Source: Hymenobacter nivis
Lineage (GTDB): Bacteria > Bacteroidota > Bacteroidia > Cytophagales > Hymenobacteraceae
DNA: 64,000 nucleotides
Direction: 5' to 3'
Assembly: GCF_003149515.1 (NCBI RefSeq)
Contig: NZ_CP029145.1
Span: forward strand, 3,472,001-3,536,000
Numbering within the stretch: position 1 is the first letter of the stretch; every line of letters starts with the position of its first letter. The notes beneath the pieces are model-generated. The model saw only the letters and a list, made by a program, of their open reading frames with translations, searched no databases and was not told the origin of the DNA. Shown here in pieces: positions 27,972 to 36,129 of this stretch. The translations under genes and the position numbers were made by a program.

Positions 27972-29798
27972 ATGCGTCCGTCCCTTCTGCTGCTGAGCGC
28001 GGCCTTGCTACTCGCCGCCCCGGCCCGCGCCCAGGGCCCCCAGAGCGGGGGGGCCGCCGACGGCCCCGCCCTCGTGAAGGACTACGCCCGCCGGGGCGAG
28101 CCCGAAAAGGCTGTATTCCTGCTGGAGCGGCTGCCCGCCGAGCAGCAAACTAGCACCGAGCTGTTCCCGCTCTACGTGCAGGCCCTGATGGACCTCAAAC
28201 GCTACAAAGACGCCGAGAAGCTGGCTAAAAAAGCCGTGAAGCTGCACCCCGACGACGCCACCTACGGCGTGGCCTTGGGCGGGGCCCTGCAAGCGGCCGG
28301 CGAAACTGCTGGGGCCGACAAGCAGTGGCAGCGCGTGGTGAACCAGCTGGCCCCCAATCAGGTGGGCCCCGTGGCGGCTGAATTCAGTCGGCGCAGCTTG
28401 CCGGCCTGGGCCGAAAAAACCTACCTGCGCGGCCGGGCCCTGGCCCGCAACGAAACCGAGTACGGGTCCCAGCTCATCCAGCTTTACACCCAAAGCCAGC
28501 AGCAGGACAAGCTGCTAGCCGAAACCCTGCGCCTGGTGCAGCAGGACGAGCAGCAGCTACCCTACGTGCGCAACATGCTCCAGAACGCGCTGCGGGAGGA
28601 AAAGGACTTCGACGCCCTCGAAAAGCAGCTGCTTAGTGCCGTGCAGCAGCACCCCGAGCAGGCCGCCTACGCCGAGCTGCTGCTGTGGCTGCAAGTGCAG
28701 CGCCACGACTTTGTGGGGGCCCTGATGCAGGCCCGGGCCCTCGACCGGCGCGGGCGCACCCAGGGCAGCCGGGTGCTGAACGTGGCCGCCATCGCTCAGC
28801 AAAACAAGGACTTCGAAAGCGCCCTGGCCGGCTACGACTACGTGCTGAAAGAGTATCGCACGGGGCCCCTCTACAACGTAGCCCGGCAGGGCCGCCTGTC
28901 GGCCCGCGAAGACCAGGTGCGCAGTACCTACCCCGTGGACCAGGCCCAGGTGCGGGCCCTGGCCACCGAGTACGAGCAGCTGCTGGCCGAGCTGGGGAGG
29001 GCCCCCGAGGCCGCCCAGGTACGCCGCCGCCTGGCCGATCTCTACGCCTTCCAGCTCGGCAACCAGGCCAAGGCCATGGGGCTGCTCCAGGCCGTCGTCG
29101 ACCAGCCCCAGGCTCCCACCGGCCTGGTGGACGAGGCCAAGCTGACCCTGGGCGACCTGTACCTGCTGCGCGCCGAGCCCTGGGAGGCCACGCTGCTGTA
29201 TTCGCAGGTGGAAAAAACCGAGCGCGACTCGCCGCTGGGCTACGAAGCCAAGCTGCGCAACGCCCGCCTGAGCTATTTCGCCGGCGATTTTAAGCTGGCC
29301 CAGAGCCACCTGGACATCCTGAAGGAAGCCACGACCCGCGAAATTGCCAACGACGCTATGCAGCTCTCGCTGCTTATCGCCACCAACACGGTGGAGGACA
29401 CCCTGGGGCTGGCCCTGAAGGACTACGCCGCCGCCGAGCAGCTTGTGTTCCAGAACAAGCTGCCCGCCGCCGTGGCCGGCCTCGATGCGCTGCTGGCCAA
29501 GTACCCCGGCCACTCGCTCAGCGACAATGCCTATTACCTCAAGGCCCAGTTGCAGCGGCGCATGGGCGACTTCCCGGCCGCCACCGCTACCCTCGACCGC
29601 CTGCTGGCTGGCCCGGCCAACGGCGTGCTCAGCGACGACGCGCTGTTTTTACTGGCCCGCATTCAGGAAGAAGACCTCAAGGACCGGCCCAAGGCCCAGG
29701 CCCTTTACGAGCAGGTGCTGACCAAGTACCCCGGCAGCATCTACGTGGCCGAGGCCCGCAAGCGCTTCCGTAAACTGCGCGGTGACGCTGTGCAGTAA
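27972..29798 (+). CDS. Secreted tetratricopeptide repeat protein
   Basis: 608 residues. Signal peptide LLLLSAALLLAAPARAQ (cleavage near 21), then TPR-like helical pairs along the whole length: AEKLAKKAVKLHPDDATYGVALGGAL, LEKQLLSAVQQHPEQAAYAELLLWL, LLAKYPGHSLSDNAYYLKAQLQRRMGDFPAATATLDRLL, ALYEQVLTKYPGSIYVAEARKRFRKLRG. The C-terminal repeats resemble YbgF/BamD-type TPRs that pair with periplasmic partners. No enzymatic domain. ATG start. It is probably transcribed alone and sits after the T5 repeat array. Confidence 0.85.
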   Translation: MRPSLLLLSAALLLAAPARAQGPQSGGAADGPALVKDYARRGEPEKAVFLLERLPAEQQTSTELFPLYVQALMDLKRYKDAEKLAKKAVKLHPDDATYGVALGGALQAAGETAGADKQWQRVVNQLAPNQVGPVAAEFSRRSLPAWAEKTYLRGRALARNETEYGSQLIQLYTQSQQQDKLLAETLRLVQQDEQQLPYVRNMLQNALREEKDFDALEKQLLSAVQQHPEQAAYAELLLWLQVQRHDFVGALMQARALDRRGRTQGSRVLNVAAIAQQNKDFESALAGYDYVLKEYRTGPLYNVARQGRLSAREDQVRSTYPVDQAQVRALATEYEQLLAELGRAPEAAQVRRRLADLYAFQLGNQAKAMGLLQAVVDQPQAPTGLVDEAKLTLGDLYLLRAEPWEATLLYSQVEKTERDSPLGYEAKLRNARLSYFAGDFKLAQSHLDILKEATTREIANDAMQLSLLIATNTVEDTLGLALKDYAAAEQLVFQNKLPAAVAGLDALLAKYPGHSLSDNAYYLKAQLQRRMGDFPAATATLDRLLAGPANGVLSDDALFLLARIQEEDLKDRPKAQALYEQVLTKYPGSIYVAEARKRFRKLRGDAVQ

Positions 29799-29833
29799 GG
29801 TTTGGCGCAGTAGGGGCCCTGGCGCGGGCCGCG

Positions 29834-29975
29834 GCGGGCTGCCGGCTTTTCCGCCGGCTGCCCGCTAATCGTTGCTACCGTTGCCCGGCTATCTTCAGGC
29901 TGGACGCTTGCCGCTGCCTTGCAATACCCAGGCTGGAGATAACCGGGCAGCTGGCGAAAATCCGGCAGCCCGGCG
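29834..29975. repeat. Pair of inverted REP-like hairpins (copy 1)
   Basis: The left unit (29834-29865) folds as GCGGGC-t-GCCGGC-TTTTCC-GCCGGC-t-GCCCGC and continues CTAATCG. The right unit (29938-29975) is the same sequence type in inverse orientation, with some changes. Between them lies a weaker inverted repeat (TGCCCGGCTATCTTCAGGC with its inverse). A second such pair is at 54066-54216. Confidence 0.75.
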
Positions 29976-29995
29976 CAGCCCCTGAGTGCGCCCGG

Positions 29996-30109
29996 CTACC
30001 CGAAAAATACGAACAGCAGCGCCAGGAACACAATGAAAACCACGTACATCAGTCCATCGGAGAGGATGTACTGGCGGTAGCGGCGGTAGAAGTCGCGGAG
30101 CTTGGACAT
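29996..30109 (-). CDS. 37-residue single-pass membrane protein
   Basis: The peptide begins MSKLRDFYRRYRQYIL, a very basic amphipathic head, followed by a helix of hydrophobic and aromatic residues (LMYVVFIVFLALLFVFFG) that ends at the stop codon. ATG at 30109. It is divergent from recJ, 106 bases away. The composition (positive-inside head, one helix with no stop in it) is what a real small membrane protein looks like, but no family was recognised. The stop lies close to the REP-like hairpin pair. Confidence 0.6.
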   Translation of the reverse strand: MSKLRDFYRRYRQYILSDGLMYVVFIVFLALLFVFFG

Positions 30110-30215
30110 GGCGGAGGCGGGGGCTGGCAGGGCCCCGGGTAAAGGTACACCCGCATTCCGGGCGGGGGTTTGGGCGTACTTTCGTCCGATAGTCCTTCCG
30201 CATAACCTACCCTTA

Positions 30216-31955
30216 ATGCCACCACCCGCCGCCAAAAGCTGGAACTTTGCGCCGGCTCCCGACCCGGCGCTGGTTCTGGCCATTACCGAGGCCCTGCCCG
30301 TAGGGCCCGAAGTAGGGGCCCTGCTCGTGCAGCGCGGCCTCGATACCCCCGAAGCCGCCGCCGCGTTCATCTACTCTGACCTGCGCCAGCTGCCCGACCC
30401 GTTCCTGCTGCGCGACATGGACCTGGCCGTGGACCGCCTCGTGCGGGCCCTGGAAACGGGCGAAAAAGTGCTCGTGCTGGGCGACTACGACGTGGACGGT
30501 ATCACGTCGGTGGCGCTGGTCATCAGCTACCTCACGCCTCTGTTTGGGGCCGAGCGGCTGCGCGACTACATCCCCGACCGCTACACCGAGGGCTACGGCA
30601 TCAGCCATACCGCCGTGGACGTGGCCGCCGCTGAAGGCTTCGGCCTGATTGTGGCCCTCGACTGCGGCATCAAGGCCCTGGAGCCGGTGGCCTACGCCGC
30701 GGCCAAGGGCGTCGATTTCATCATTTGTGACCACCACTTGCCTGGCGACGAGCTGCCCGCCGCCGTGGCCGTGCTCGACCCCAAGCGCAAAGACTGCTGC
30801 TACCCCTACAAGGATTTGTCGGGCTGCGGCGTGGGCTTCAAGCTGATGCAGGGCCTGGGCCAGCGCCTGGGCCGCGACACAGCGTTTCTCTACGACCTGC
30901 TAGACCTGGTGACGGTGAGCATTGCCGCCGACGTGGTGCCTGTAACGGGTGAAAACCGCGTGCTGGCCGCCCACGGCCTGCGCTGCTTCAACGAAGATGC
31001 GCACTTGCTGCGCCCCGGCCTGGCCGCCCTGCGCGAGCTAGCCACCCTGCGCGAGGGGCCCCTGACGCTCAGTAGCTTAGTATTCGGCTTTGCGCCGCGC
31101 ATCAACGCCGCCGGGCGCATGGGCGACGCCCGCCGCGCTGTGGCCATGCTGCTGGCCGCCGACCAGCAGGAGGCCCGCCACACCACCGAAGTGGTGGACC
31201 GCATGAACCAAGAGCGCCGCGGCTCCGACCAGGCCACCACCCAGGAGGCCCTGGCCCTGATTGCCGCCAGCCCCACTTTGCAAACATCCCACGCCACGGT
31301 GCTTTACCAGGCCCACTGGCACCAGGGCGTGCTGGGCATCGTGGCCTCGCGCTGCCTCGACCAATACTACCGCCCCACGGTCATCCTCACGCAGCGCGAT
31401 GGCAAGGCCACGGGCTCGGCGCGCTCGGTGGCGGGGTTCGACATCCACGCGGCCCTGGAGGCCTGCGCCCCGCTGCTGGAGCAGTACGGCGGCCACCGCG
31501 CCGCCGCCGGCCTCACCCTGAAGGTCGAAAACGTGCCCGCCTTCCAGGCGCAATTCGAGGAGGTGGTGGCCCGCACCCAGGCCACGGCCCACCTGGTGCG
31601 GCCCGTCGAGATTGATGCCCTGCTGCCGGTGGCCCGCATCACCGAAGGCTTCTTACAGGATTTGCGGCCCCTGGAGCCTTTCGGGCCCGGCAACCCCAAC
31701 CCGGTGTTTGCCACGGCCCGCGTGCTGGCCGTGCCCGGCAGCGCCCGCGAAGTGGGCAACGGCCACCTCAAAATTCGTCTCGTGGCCGCCGACGCCCCCG
31801 GCCCCGCCGTGGAAGTCATCGGCTTCGGCCTGGCCGGCTACTTGCCCCAAATCAACGAAGGCCACCCCTTCGATGTGTGCTACACGCTGGAAATGAACGA
31901 GTACCGCGGCAGCCGCCACGTGCAGCTGCGGCTGCTGGATTTGCGCTGGGCGTAG
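30216..31955 (+). CDS. recJ: Single-stranded-DNA-specific exonuclease RecJ
   Basis: 5'-3' exonuclease on single-stranded DNA in recombination and mismatch repair; 579 residues. DHH-family motifs: LGDYDVDGITS (89-98, Mn-binding aspartates), ALDCG (148-151), ICDHHLPGD (171-178). The DHHA1 domain has GGHRAAAGL near 425, and the C-terminal OB fold follows. ATG at 30216 was chosen; it precedes a short Pro/Ala-rich head, and in-frame codons upstream to 30102 overlap the divergent small gene. Confidence 0.95.
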   Translation: MPPPAAKSWNFAPAPDPALVLAITEALPVGPEVGALLVQRGLDTPEAAAAFIYSDLRQLPDPFLLRDMDLAVDRLVRALETGEKVLVLGDYDVDGITSVALVISYLTPLFGAERLRDYIPDRYTEGYGISHTAVDVAAAEGFGLIVALDCGIKALEPVAYAAAKGVDFIICDHHLPGDELPAAVAVLDPKRKDCCYPYKDLSGCGVGFKLMQGLGQRLGRDTAFLYDLLDLVTVSIAADVVPVTGENRVLAAHGLRCFNEDAHLLRPGLAALRELATLREGPLTLSSLVFGFAPRINAAGRMGDARRAVAMLLAADQQEARHTTEVVDRMNQERRGSDQATTQEALALIAASPTLQTSHATVLYQAHWHQGVLGIVASRCLDQYYRPTVILTQRDGKATGSARSVAGFDIHAALEACAPLLEQYGGHRAAAGLTLKVENVPAFQAQFEEVVARTQATAHLVRPVEIDALLPVARITEGFLQDLRPLEPFGPGNPNPVFATARVLAVPGSAREVGNGHLKIRLVAADAPGPAVEVIGFGLAGYLPQINEGHPFDVCYTLEMNEYRGSRHVQLRLLDLRWA

Positions 31956-31964
31956 GGCCCCTGG

Positions 31965-32417
31965 TTACTGAGCCTGGCTGTGGTCCGCCCTTAGGAAGTC
32001 GAACAGCAACGGGCCCAGGTCGCAGCAGTTGTCTTCGGGGGCCAGGTCGGCAGTAGCTACGACCTGGGCAGGGTCGAAATACCCGGCTACTGAGGCCAAG
32101 TAGGTCGAATTAACGGTTCTGAAGCCCATCGACCAATCGGCGAAGCAGCGCTGGTCCACGGGGCCGTCGGCCAGTTTGGTCATGTGCGCGTGGCGGGCAT
32201 CGCCCCGGATGCGGGCGAAGATGGCGTGCACCTCATCGGCGGGGCCCTCCAGCACTTGCAGCAGCTCGCCATCGCAGTAAAGCAGCAGGCCCGTGAGGCC
32301 GTGCGCCGTGTTCCAAGCGCGCGATTTAATAAGCAAGGGCTCCAGTTGGGTTTCGCTCAGGAACACGGTAGCCGAGCTTTGGTATACCAAGCGGTGCAGG
32401 TGCTGGGAGGAAGGCAT
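31965..32417 (-). CDS. BLUF-domain blue-light photoreceptor
   Basis: 150 residues. The flavin-binding BLUF fold occupies residues 7-100: LHRLVYQSSA with the photoactive Tyr12, WNTAHGLTGLLLYCDGELLQVLEG with Asn36 and Gln54 that hydrogen-bond FAD, and FADWSMGF with Trp95/Met97. The rest is a short tail with a Cys-Cys pair (EDNCCDLGPLLFDFL) and no effector domain, so it is a short BLUF protein acting through a partner. ATG at 32417; the longer in-frame extension lacks family similarity. Convergent with recJ, with only 9 bases between the stops. Confidence 0.92.
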   Translation of the reverse strand: MPSSQHLHRLVYQSSATVFLSETQLEPLLIKSRAWNTAHGLTGLLLYCDGELLQVLEGPADEVHAIFARIRGDARHAHMTKLADGPVDQRCFADWSMGFRTVNSTYLASVAGYFDPAQVVATADLAPEDNCCDLGPLLFDFLRADHSQAQ

Positions 32418-32909
32418 GGGGGAACGAAGCAAGTGAGTTAGGCAAAAGGTGCTGGGCCGCGCAGCGCGCTGGGGCCCAAGCCGGTCTCCGGTCGGTTGTT
32501 CAGCCCCTCGGGTTGGCCACGGGTAGGGCATCCACTGGGTAAATGCTGGGCCTTGGCAACCAGGTTTGTGGGTGGAGACATTTTATGAATATTCTGCTAT
32601 TCTACAAAAAAATATTAAAACGGTGGCCTACCCCAGGTGCATTTAGCTAGAGCTTGGCCAAGCCCGCAAAGCGCCGGGCCGCCGCAGTGGGGTAATCAGA
32701 ACAACAATTGGGTGGCCGCATAATGCGGATTAACAGTACATTATATTGTAATCTGAGCCAGCGGCGCGGGGCCCGGATAAGTAAATGCGCCCAAGCCAGA
32801 TACTGCCGCTAATTTTTCGCAGTGAGCCGTAATCAACCATTTATATAATATAACTTTTACAATAAAATACTTAACTGACCTGCATCAGGGCCCCTGGTTG
32901 GGATAGGGC
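32418..32909. other. Gene-free AT-rich gap
   Basis: About 490 bases between the BLUF gene start and the DoxX gene stop. From about 32570 to 32880 it is much more AT-rich than its surroundings (for example ATTTATATAATATAAC near 32840). I see no gene, no clear repeat and no strong terminator. It would carry the BLUF promoter. Confidence 0.6.
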
Positions 32910-33263
32910 TCATCGCCGGGCCGCCCACGCCCACCACACCAGCAGGGCTTGCAAGGGCAAGCGGCCCCAGGCGGCCCAGGCCGGCACGCCCAGCGGGCCG
33001 GCCATTTGGGCCATGTACACGTTGGCCGGAAACACGGCCACTAGCAGTAGCACCAGGCCCAGCGCGGCCCACCAGCGTGTGGCGCCGACGAGCAGCCCCA
33101 GGCCGCCCGCTAGCTCAAAAAAGCCGCTCACGTATACCAGGGCCAGCGGCGCGGGCAGCCCTGGCGGCATGATGCGCAGGTAGGTGGCGGGCTTGATAAA
33201 GTGCAGCAGGCCCGCCCCCACGAAGACGGCCGCCAGCGCGTAGCGCGAAATAAGGTGAAGCAT
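32910..33263 (-). CDS. DoxX-family membrane protein
   Basis: 117 residues with four hydrophobic segments: ALAAVFVGAGLLHFIKPATYLRIMPPGLP, LVYVSGFFELAGGLGLLVG, WWAALGLVLLLVAVFPANVYMAQMAG, LPLQALLVWWAWAARR. The GLLHFxxP, SGxxELxGGLGLL and FPANxYM pattern is that of DoxX/DoxD-like proteins. The family is linked to quinone or thiosulfate chemistry in some cases, but the role here is unknown. ATG at 33263, 31 bases after the histidine kinase stop, so possibly co-transcribed with it. Confidence 0.88.
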   Translation of the reverse strand: MLHLISRYALAAVFVGAGLLHFIKPATYLRIMPPGLPAPLALVYVSGFFELAGGLGLLVGATRWWAALGLVLLLVAVFPANVYMAQMAGPLGVPAWAAWGRLPLQALLVWWAWAARR

Positions 33264-33294
33264 AGCGGCAAAGAACGGCCCCTGGGGCTCTGGC

Positions 33295-36060
33295 TTAGGC
33301 GGGCACACTCTGGGGCACGTGCCGGAGCAGCGCCGCCAGGCCCTGCACAAGGGCCCGGGCGGCCCGGTGCGCGTCCACCGACGCCACGCCGGGGGTTTCG
33401 AGCACGGCTAGGTGCGGGGTGAGCTGGGCCCCCAGCAGTTGCAACGAAGGCCGCAGGCGGTGGGCTAAGGCGGCCAGGGCGGCGAGGTCGGTGGCCGCCT
33501 GGGCGGCGCGCAACTCGGCTAGGGCCCCCGGCGTGTTGGCGTGGAATGCGGCCAGCACCCGGTTGATGAACACCAGGCTGCCGTGCGCCGTTTCGCGCAG
33601 CCGGACTAGGTCGTAAAGGGCCCCGGGGCCTTCCGCGTCCAGGCAGCGGGGCAGCGGCGCGGGCGGCGCGTCTTCTGCCCCCGGGCCGGGCGGCGGCTCG
33701 CCGAGCAGGGCGGCCAGCTTGGCCAGCAGTTCGGCTTCCACGTAGGGCTTGGCCAGGGTATCGTTGAGGCCGGCGGCGCGGTACTTCTCCGCATCGGCGC
33801 GGAAGGCGTTGGCCGTGAGGGCCAAGATGGGTGTGGCTGCCCGCACTGGGTCGGGGTGGGCGCGCAGGCGGGCGGTGGCTTCAAGGCCATTCATGCCGGG
33901 CATCTGAATGTCCATCAGTACGGCATCGTAGGCGTGGGCAGCAAATAGGGCCAGGGCGGCGGCCCCGCTGGCGGCCACGTCCACTACTACCCCGTGGCCG
34001 GCCAGCAGCAGCTGGGCCACTTCGGCACTCACCGGGTTATCTTCGGCTAGCAGCACGCGGCGGCCGCGCACCGCCCGGTGGCCCAGCATGGCTGCTGGCG
34101 GGGCAATGGCGGCGGCTTGCTGCGCAGCGGCGGCCTTGGGCAGCATGATGGTGAAGGTAAACGCACTGCCCTGGCCCACCTCGCTCTGCACGTGCAGGGC
34201 CCCGCCCATTTGCTTCACCAGGGCCTGGCTGATGCTTAGGCCCAGGCCGGTGCCCCCAAAGTGCCGGGCCGTGTCGGCGTAGGCCTGGGTAAATTCCTGG
34301 AAAATAGCCTCCAGCTTGTCGGGCGCAATGCCGATACCCGTGTCGGTGACCCGGAACTCGGTGGTGGTGGTGGTGGTGGTTTCGGCCACAAAAAAGCCGC
34401 CCACCGAGATGGTGCCCCCTGGCGGGGTGAACTTGATGGCGTTGCTCACCAAGTTGAGCAGGATTTGGTTGAGCCGGTACGGGTCGCCCACCACCCACGG
34501 GTGGGCGCACGATTCGCTCAGGCGCGTGCCCTGCACCGTAATGCCCTTCTGCTGGGCCAGCACCCCCAGGGGCTGCACGGCATCAAACATGCTCTCGCAC
34601 AGGTTGAACGCAGTTTGCTCCAGCTCCAGCTGCCCCGAGGTAATCTTGGCCATGTCGAGCACGTCGTTCACCACCGAGAGCAGGTGCTGGCCCGTGTGCT
34701 GGATGGTGCCCACGAAGCGCTGCTGGTCGGCATCGAGTGGGGTTTTGGCCAGCAGCGAGGCCATGCCCAGCACCCCGTGCAGCGGTGTACGAATCTCGTG
34801 GCTCATGTTGGCCAGGAAGTTCTCGCGGGCCGTGGCCGCCGCTTCGGCCGCCAGCTGGGCGGCTTTCAGGGTCGTGATGTCGGTGCTCACGCACAACACG
34901 TGGGCGGTACCGTCGGGCTGCACCAGCGGGCACTTCATCGACTGGTACCAGCGCACTTCGCCGTTGGGCAGCGTGAGGCGGTCCGACACCATCAGCGGGC
35001 GGCCCAGGGCCACCACCTCGGCATCGGAGTGGTCGAACGAGGCGCGCTCCTCGTGCGGAATGCCTTCTGAGGCCGTGGCCGTGGTCGCCAGCTGCTTCAC
35101 CAATTGGCGTAGCTCCAGCATGGCCCGGTTTTGAAACACCACTTCGGCCTGGGGCTTGCGCACGTAAATCAGGTTGGGGTTGAGGTCGAGCACTTGGGCC
35201 ACGAAGGCCTGCTGGGCCGCCACCGCCGCTTCGCTGGCCCGCACCTGGGCTTCGGCCCGGCGCCGGCCGGTCACGTCCAGCCCGTAGCTGATGACTACGC
35301 GCAGGGCCCCATCGGCGTGAAACACGGGCTGGTACGAGCGCAGCCAGTGTACCGGCGGCCCGGCATCAACGCCTGGCCACTCTTCTTCCCAGTCCACGCC
35401 GGTGCGCTGGGCTACCGCCCGTTGGAACATGCGCTTGCGCCGCTCGGCCAGGGCCGCGGGGAGGTCATTCGCCTGGCAAAACTCGCCAAATGTGTGGCCC
35501 AGCCCAGCCTGTTGGCGGAGGGCATTGCCGGCCGGGTTGCGGTAGGTTAGGCGCTGCTCAACGTCGAGCACCGAAACGGCGGCCGGCATGTGTCGGAGCA
35601 AGGCCTCGTAAAAGGTATGCTGTTCGCGCAGCTCAGTTTCGGCCGCCTGCAGCTTTGTCACGTCGGTGAGGTAGAACAGCGTGTACACCTCGCCCTCCTC
35701 CTGCACCGGCACCACGCATACCAAAAAGTTGTGCCCGGCCACGTCCAACTCGTGCTCACTCGATTCGCCGGCGGCCCATACTGCGGCGGCCGTGTCGTTC
35801 ATCCACTGCCGCACGGGCGTGCCGGGGCCCCCTACTAGCTCGGGTACCCGAAACGAGGCATCGTTGGCGTACTGCAACTGGCCCTCCGGGCCCAGGCGCA
35901 CCAGCGCGTTGGAGCTGCGCTCGGCCAGGTGGGCCGTCAGGCGCAGGTGGATGGTTTCGGCTTCGGCCCGGCAGCGCTGCGCGCGCTCGGTGGCCAGCTC
36001 GGCGCGCAGTTCGGCCAGGGTGTCAGCCGCGGTGGGCGGGAGGGTAGAGGCAGCAACCAT
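33295..36060 (-). CDS. Hybrid sensor histidine kinase with PAS, REC and Hpt domains
   Basis: 921 residues, no membrane helix, so a cytosolic sensor. Order: short coiled coil, three PAS-type domains (about 45-400, including SVLDVEQRLTYRNPAGNAL), HisKA with SHEIRTPLHGVLGMASLL (His near 421), HATPase with NLVSNAIKFTPPGG and GTGLGLSISQAL, a receiver with LLAEDNPVSAEVAQ and VLMDIQMPG (Asp near 716), and a C-terminal Hpt whose His is in ALAHRLRPS (near 865). All parts of a His-Asp-His phosphorelay are present except a final output regulator. ATG start. Signal unknown; PAS domains could bind cofactor or small ligands. Confidence 0.93.
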   Translation of the reverse strand: MVAASTLPPTAADTLAELRAELATERAQRCRAEAETIHLRLTAHLAERSSNALVRLGPEGQLQYANDASFRVPELVGGPGTPVRQWMNDTAAAVWAAGESSEHELDVAGHNFLVCVVPVQEEGEVYTLFYLTDVTKLQAAETELREQHTFYEALLRHMPAAVSVLDVEQRLTYRNPAGNALRQQAGLGHTFGEFCQANDLPAALAERRKRMFQRAVAQRTGVDWEEEWPGVDAGPPVHWLRSYQPVFHADGALRVVISYGLDVTGRRRAEAQVRASEAAVAAQQAFVAQVLDLNPNLIYVRKPQAEVVFQNRAMLELRQLVKQLATTATASEGIPHEERASFDHSDAEVVALGRPLMVSDRLTLPNGEVRWYQSMKCPLVQPDGTAHVLCVSTDITTLKAAQLAAEAAATARENFLANMSHEIRTPLHGVLGMASLLAKTPLDADQQRFVGTIQHTGQHLLSVVNDVLDMAKITSGQLELEQTAFNLCESMFDAVQPLGVLAQQKGITVQGTRLSESCAHPWVVGDPYRLNQILLNLVSNAIKFTPPGGTISVGGFFVAETTTTTTTEFRVTDTGIGIAPDKLEAIFQEFTQAYADTARHFGGTGLGLSISQALVKQMGGALHVQSEVGQGSAFTFTIMLPKAAAAQQAAAIAPPAAMLGHRAVRGRRVLLAEDNPVSAEVAQLLLAGHGVVVDVAASGAAALALFAAHAYDAVLMDIQMPGMNGLEATARLRAHPDPVRAATPILALTANAFRADAEKYRAAGLNDTLAKPYVEAELLAKLAALLGEPPPGPGAEDAPPAPLPRCLDAEGPGALYDLVRLRETAHGSLVFINRVLAAFHANTPGALAELRAAQAATDLAALAALAHRLRPSLQLLGAQLTPHLAVLETPGVASVDAHRAARALVQGLAALLRHVPQSVPA

Positions 36061-36129
36061 AACGAGAGGGCATAGCGGGAAAGTACCAATAGCTGCCGTA
36101 AATGTAGGGCCCCGGAGCCACTCGGCGGG

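Noticed and set aside
31965..32531. BLUF protein with 38 extra N-terminal residues
   Set aside because: The extension is Pro/Arg-rich without similarity to the family; ATG at 32417 directly precedes the first BLUF strand.
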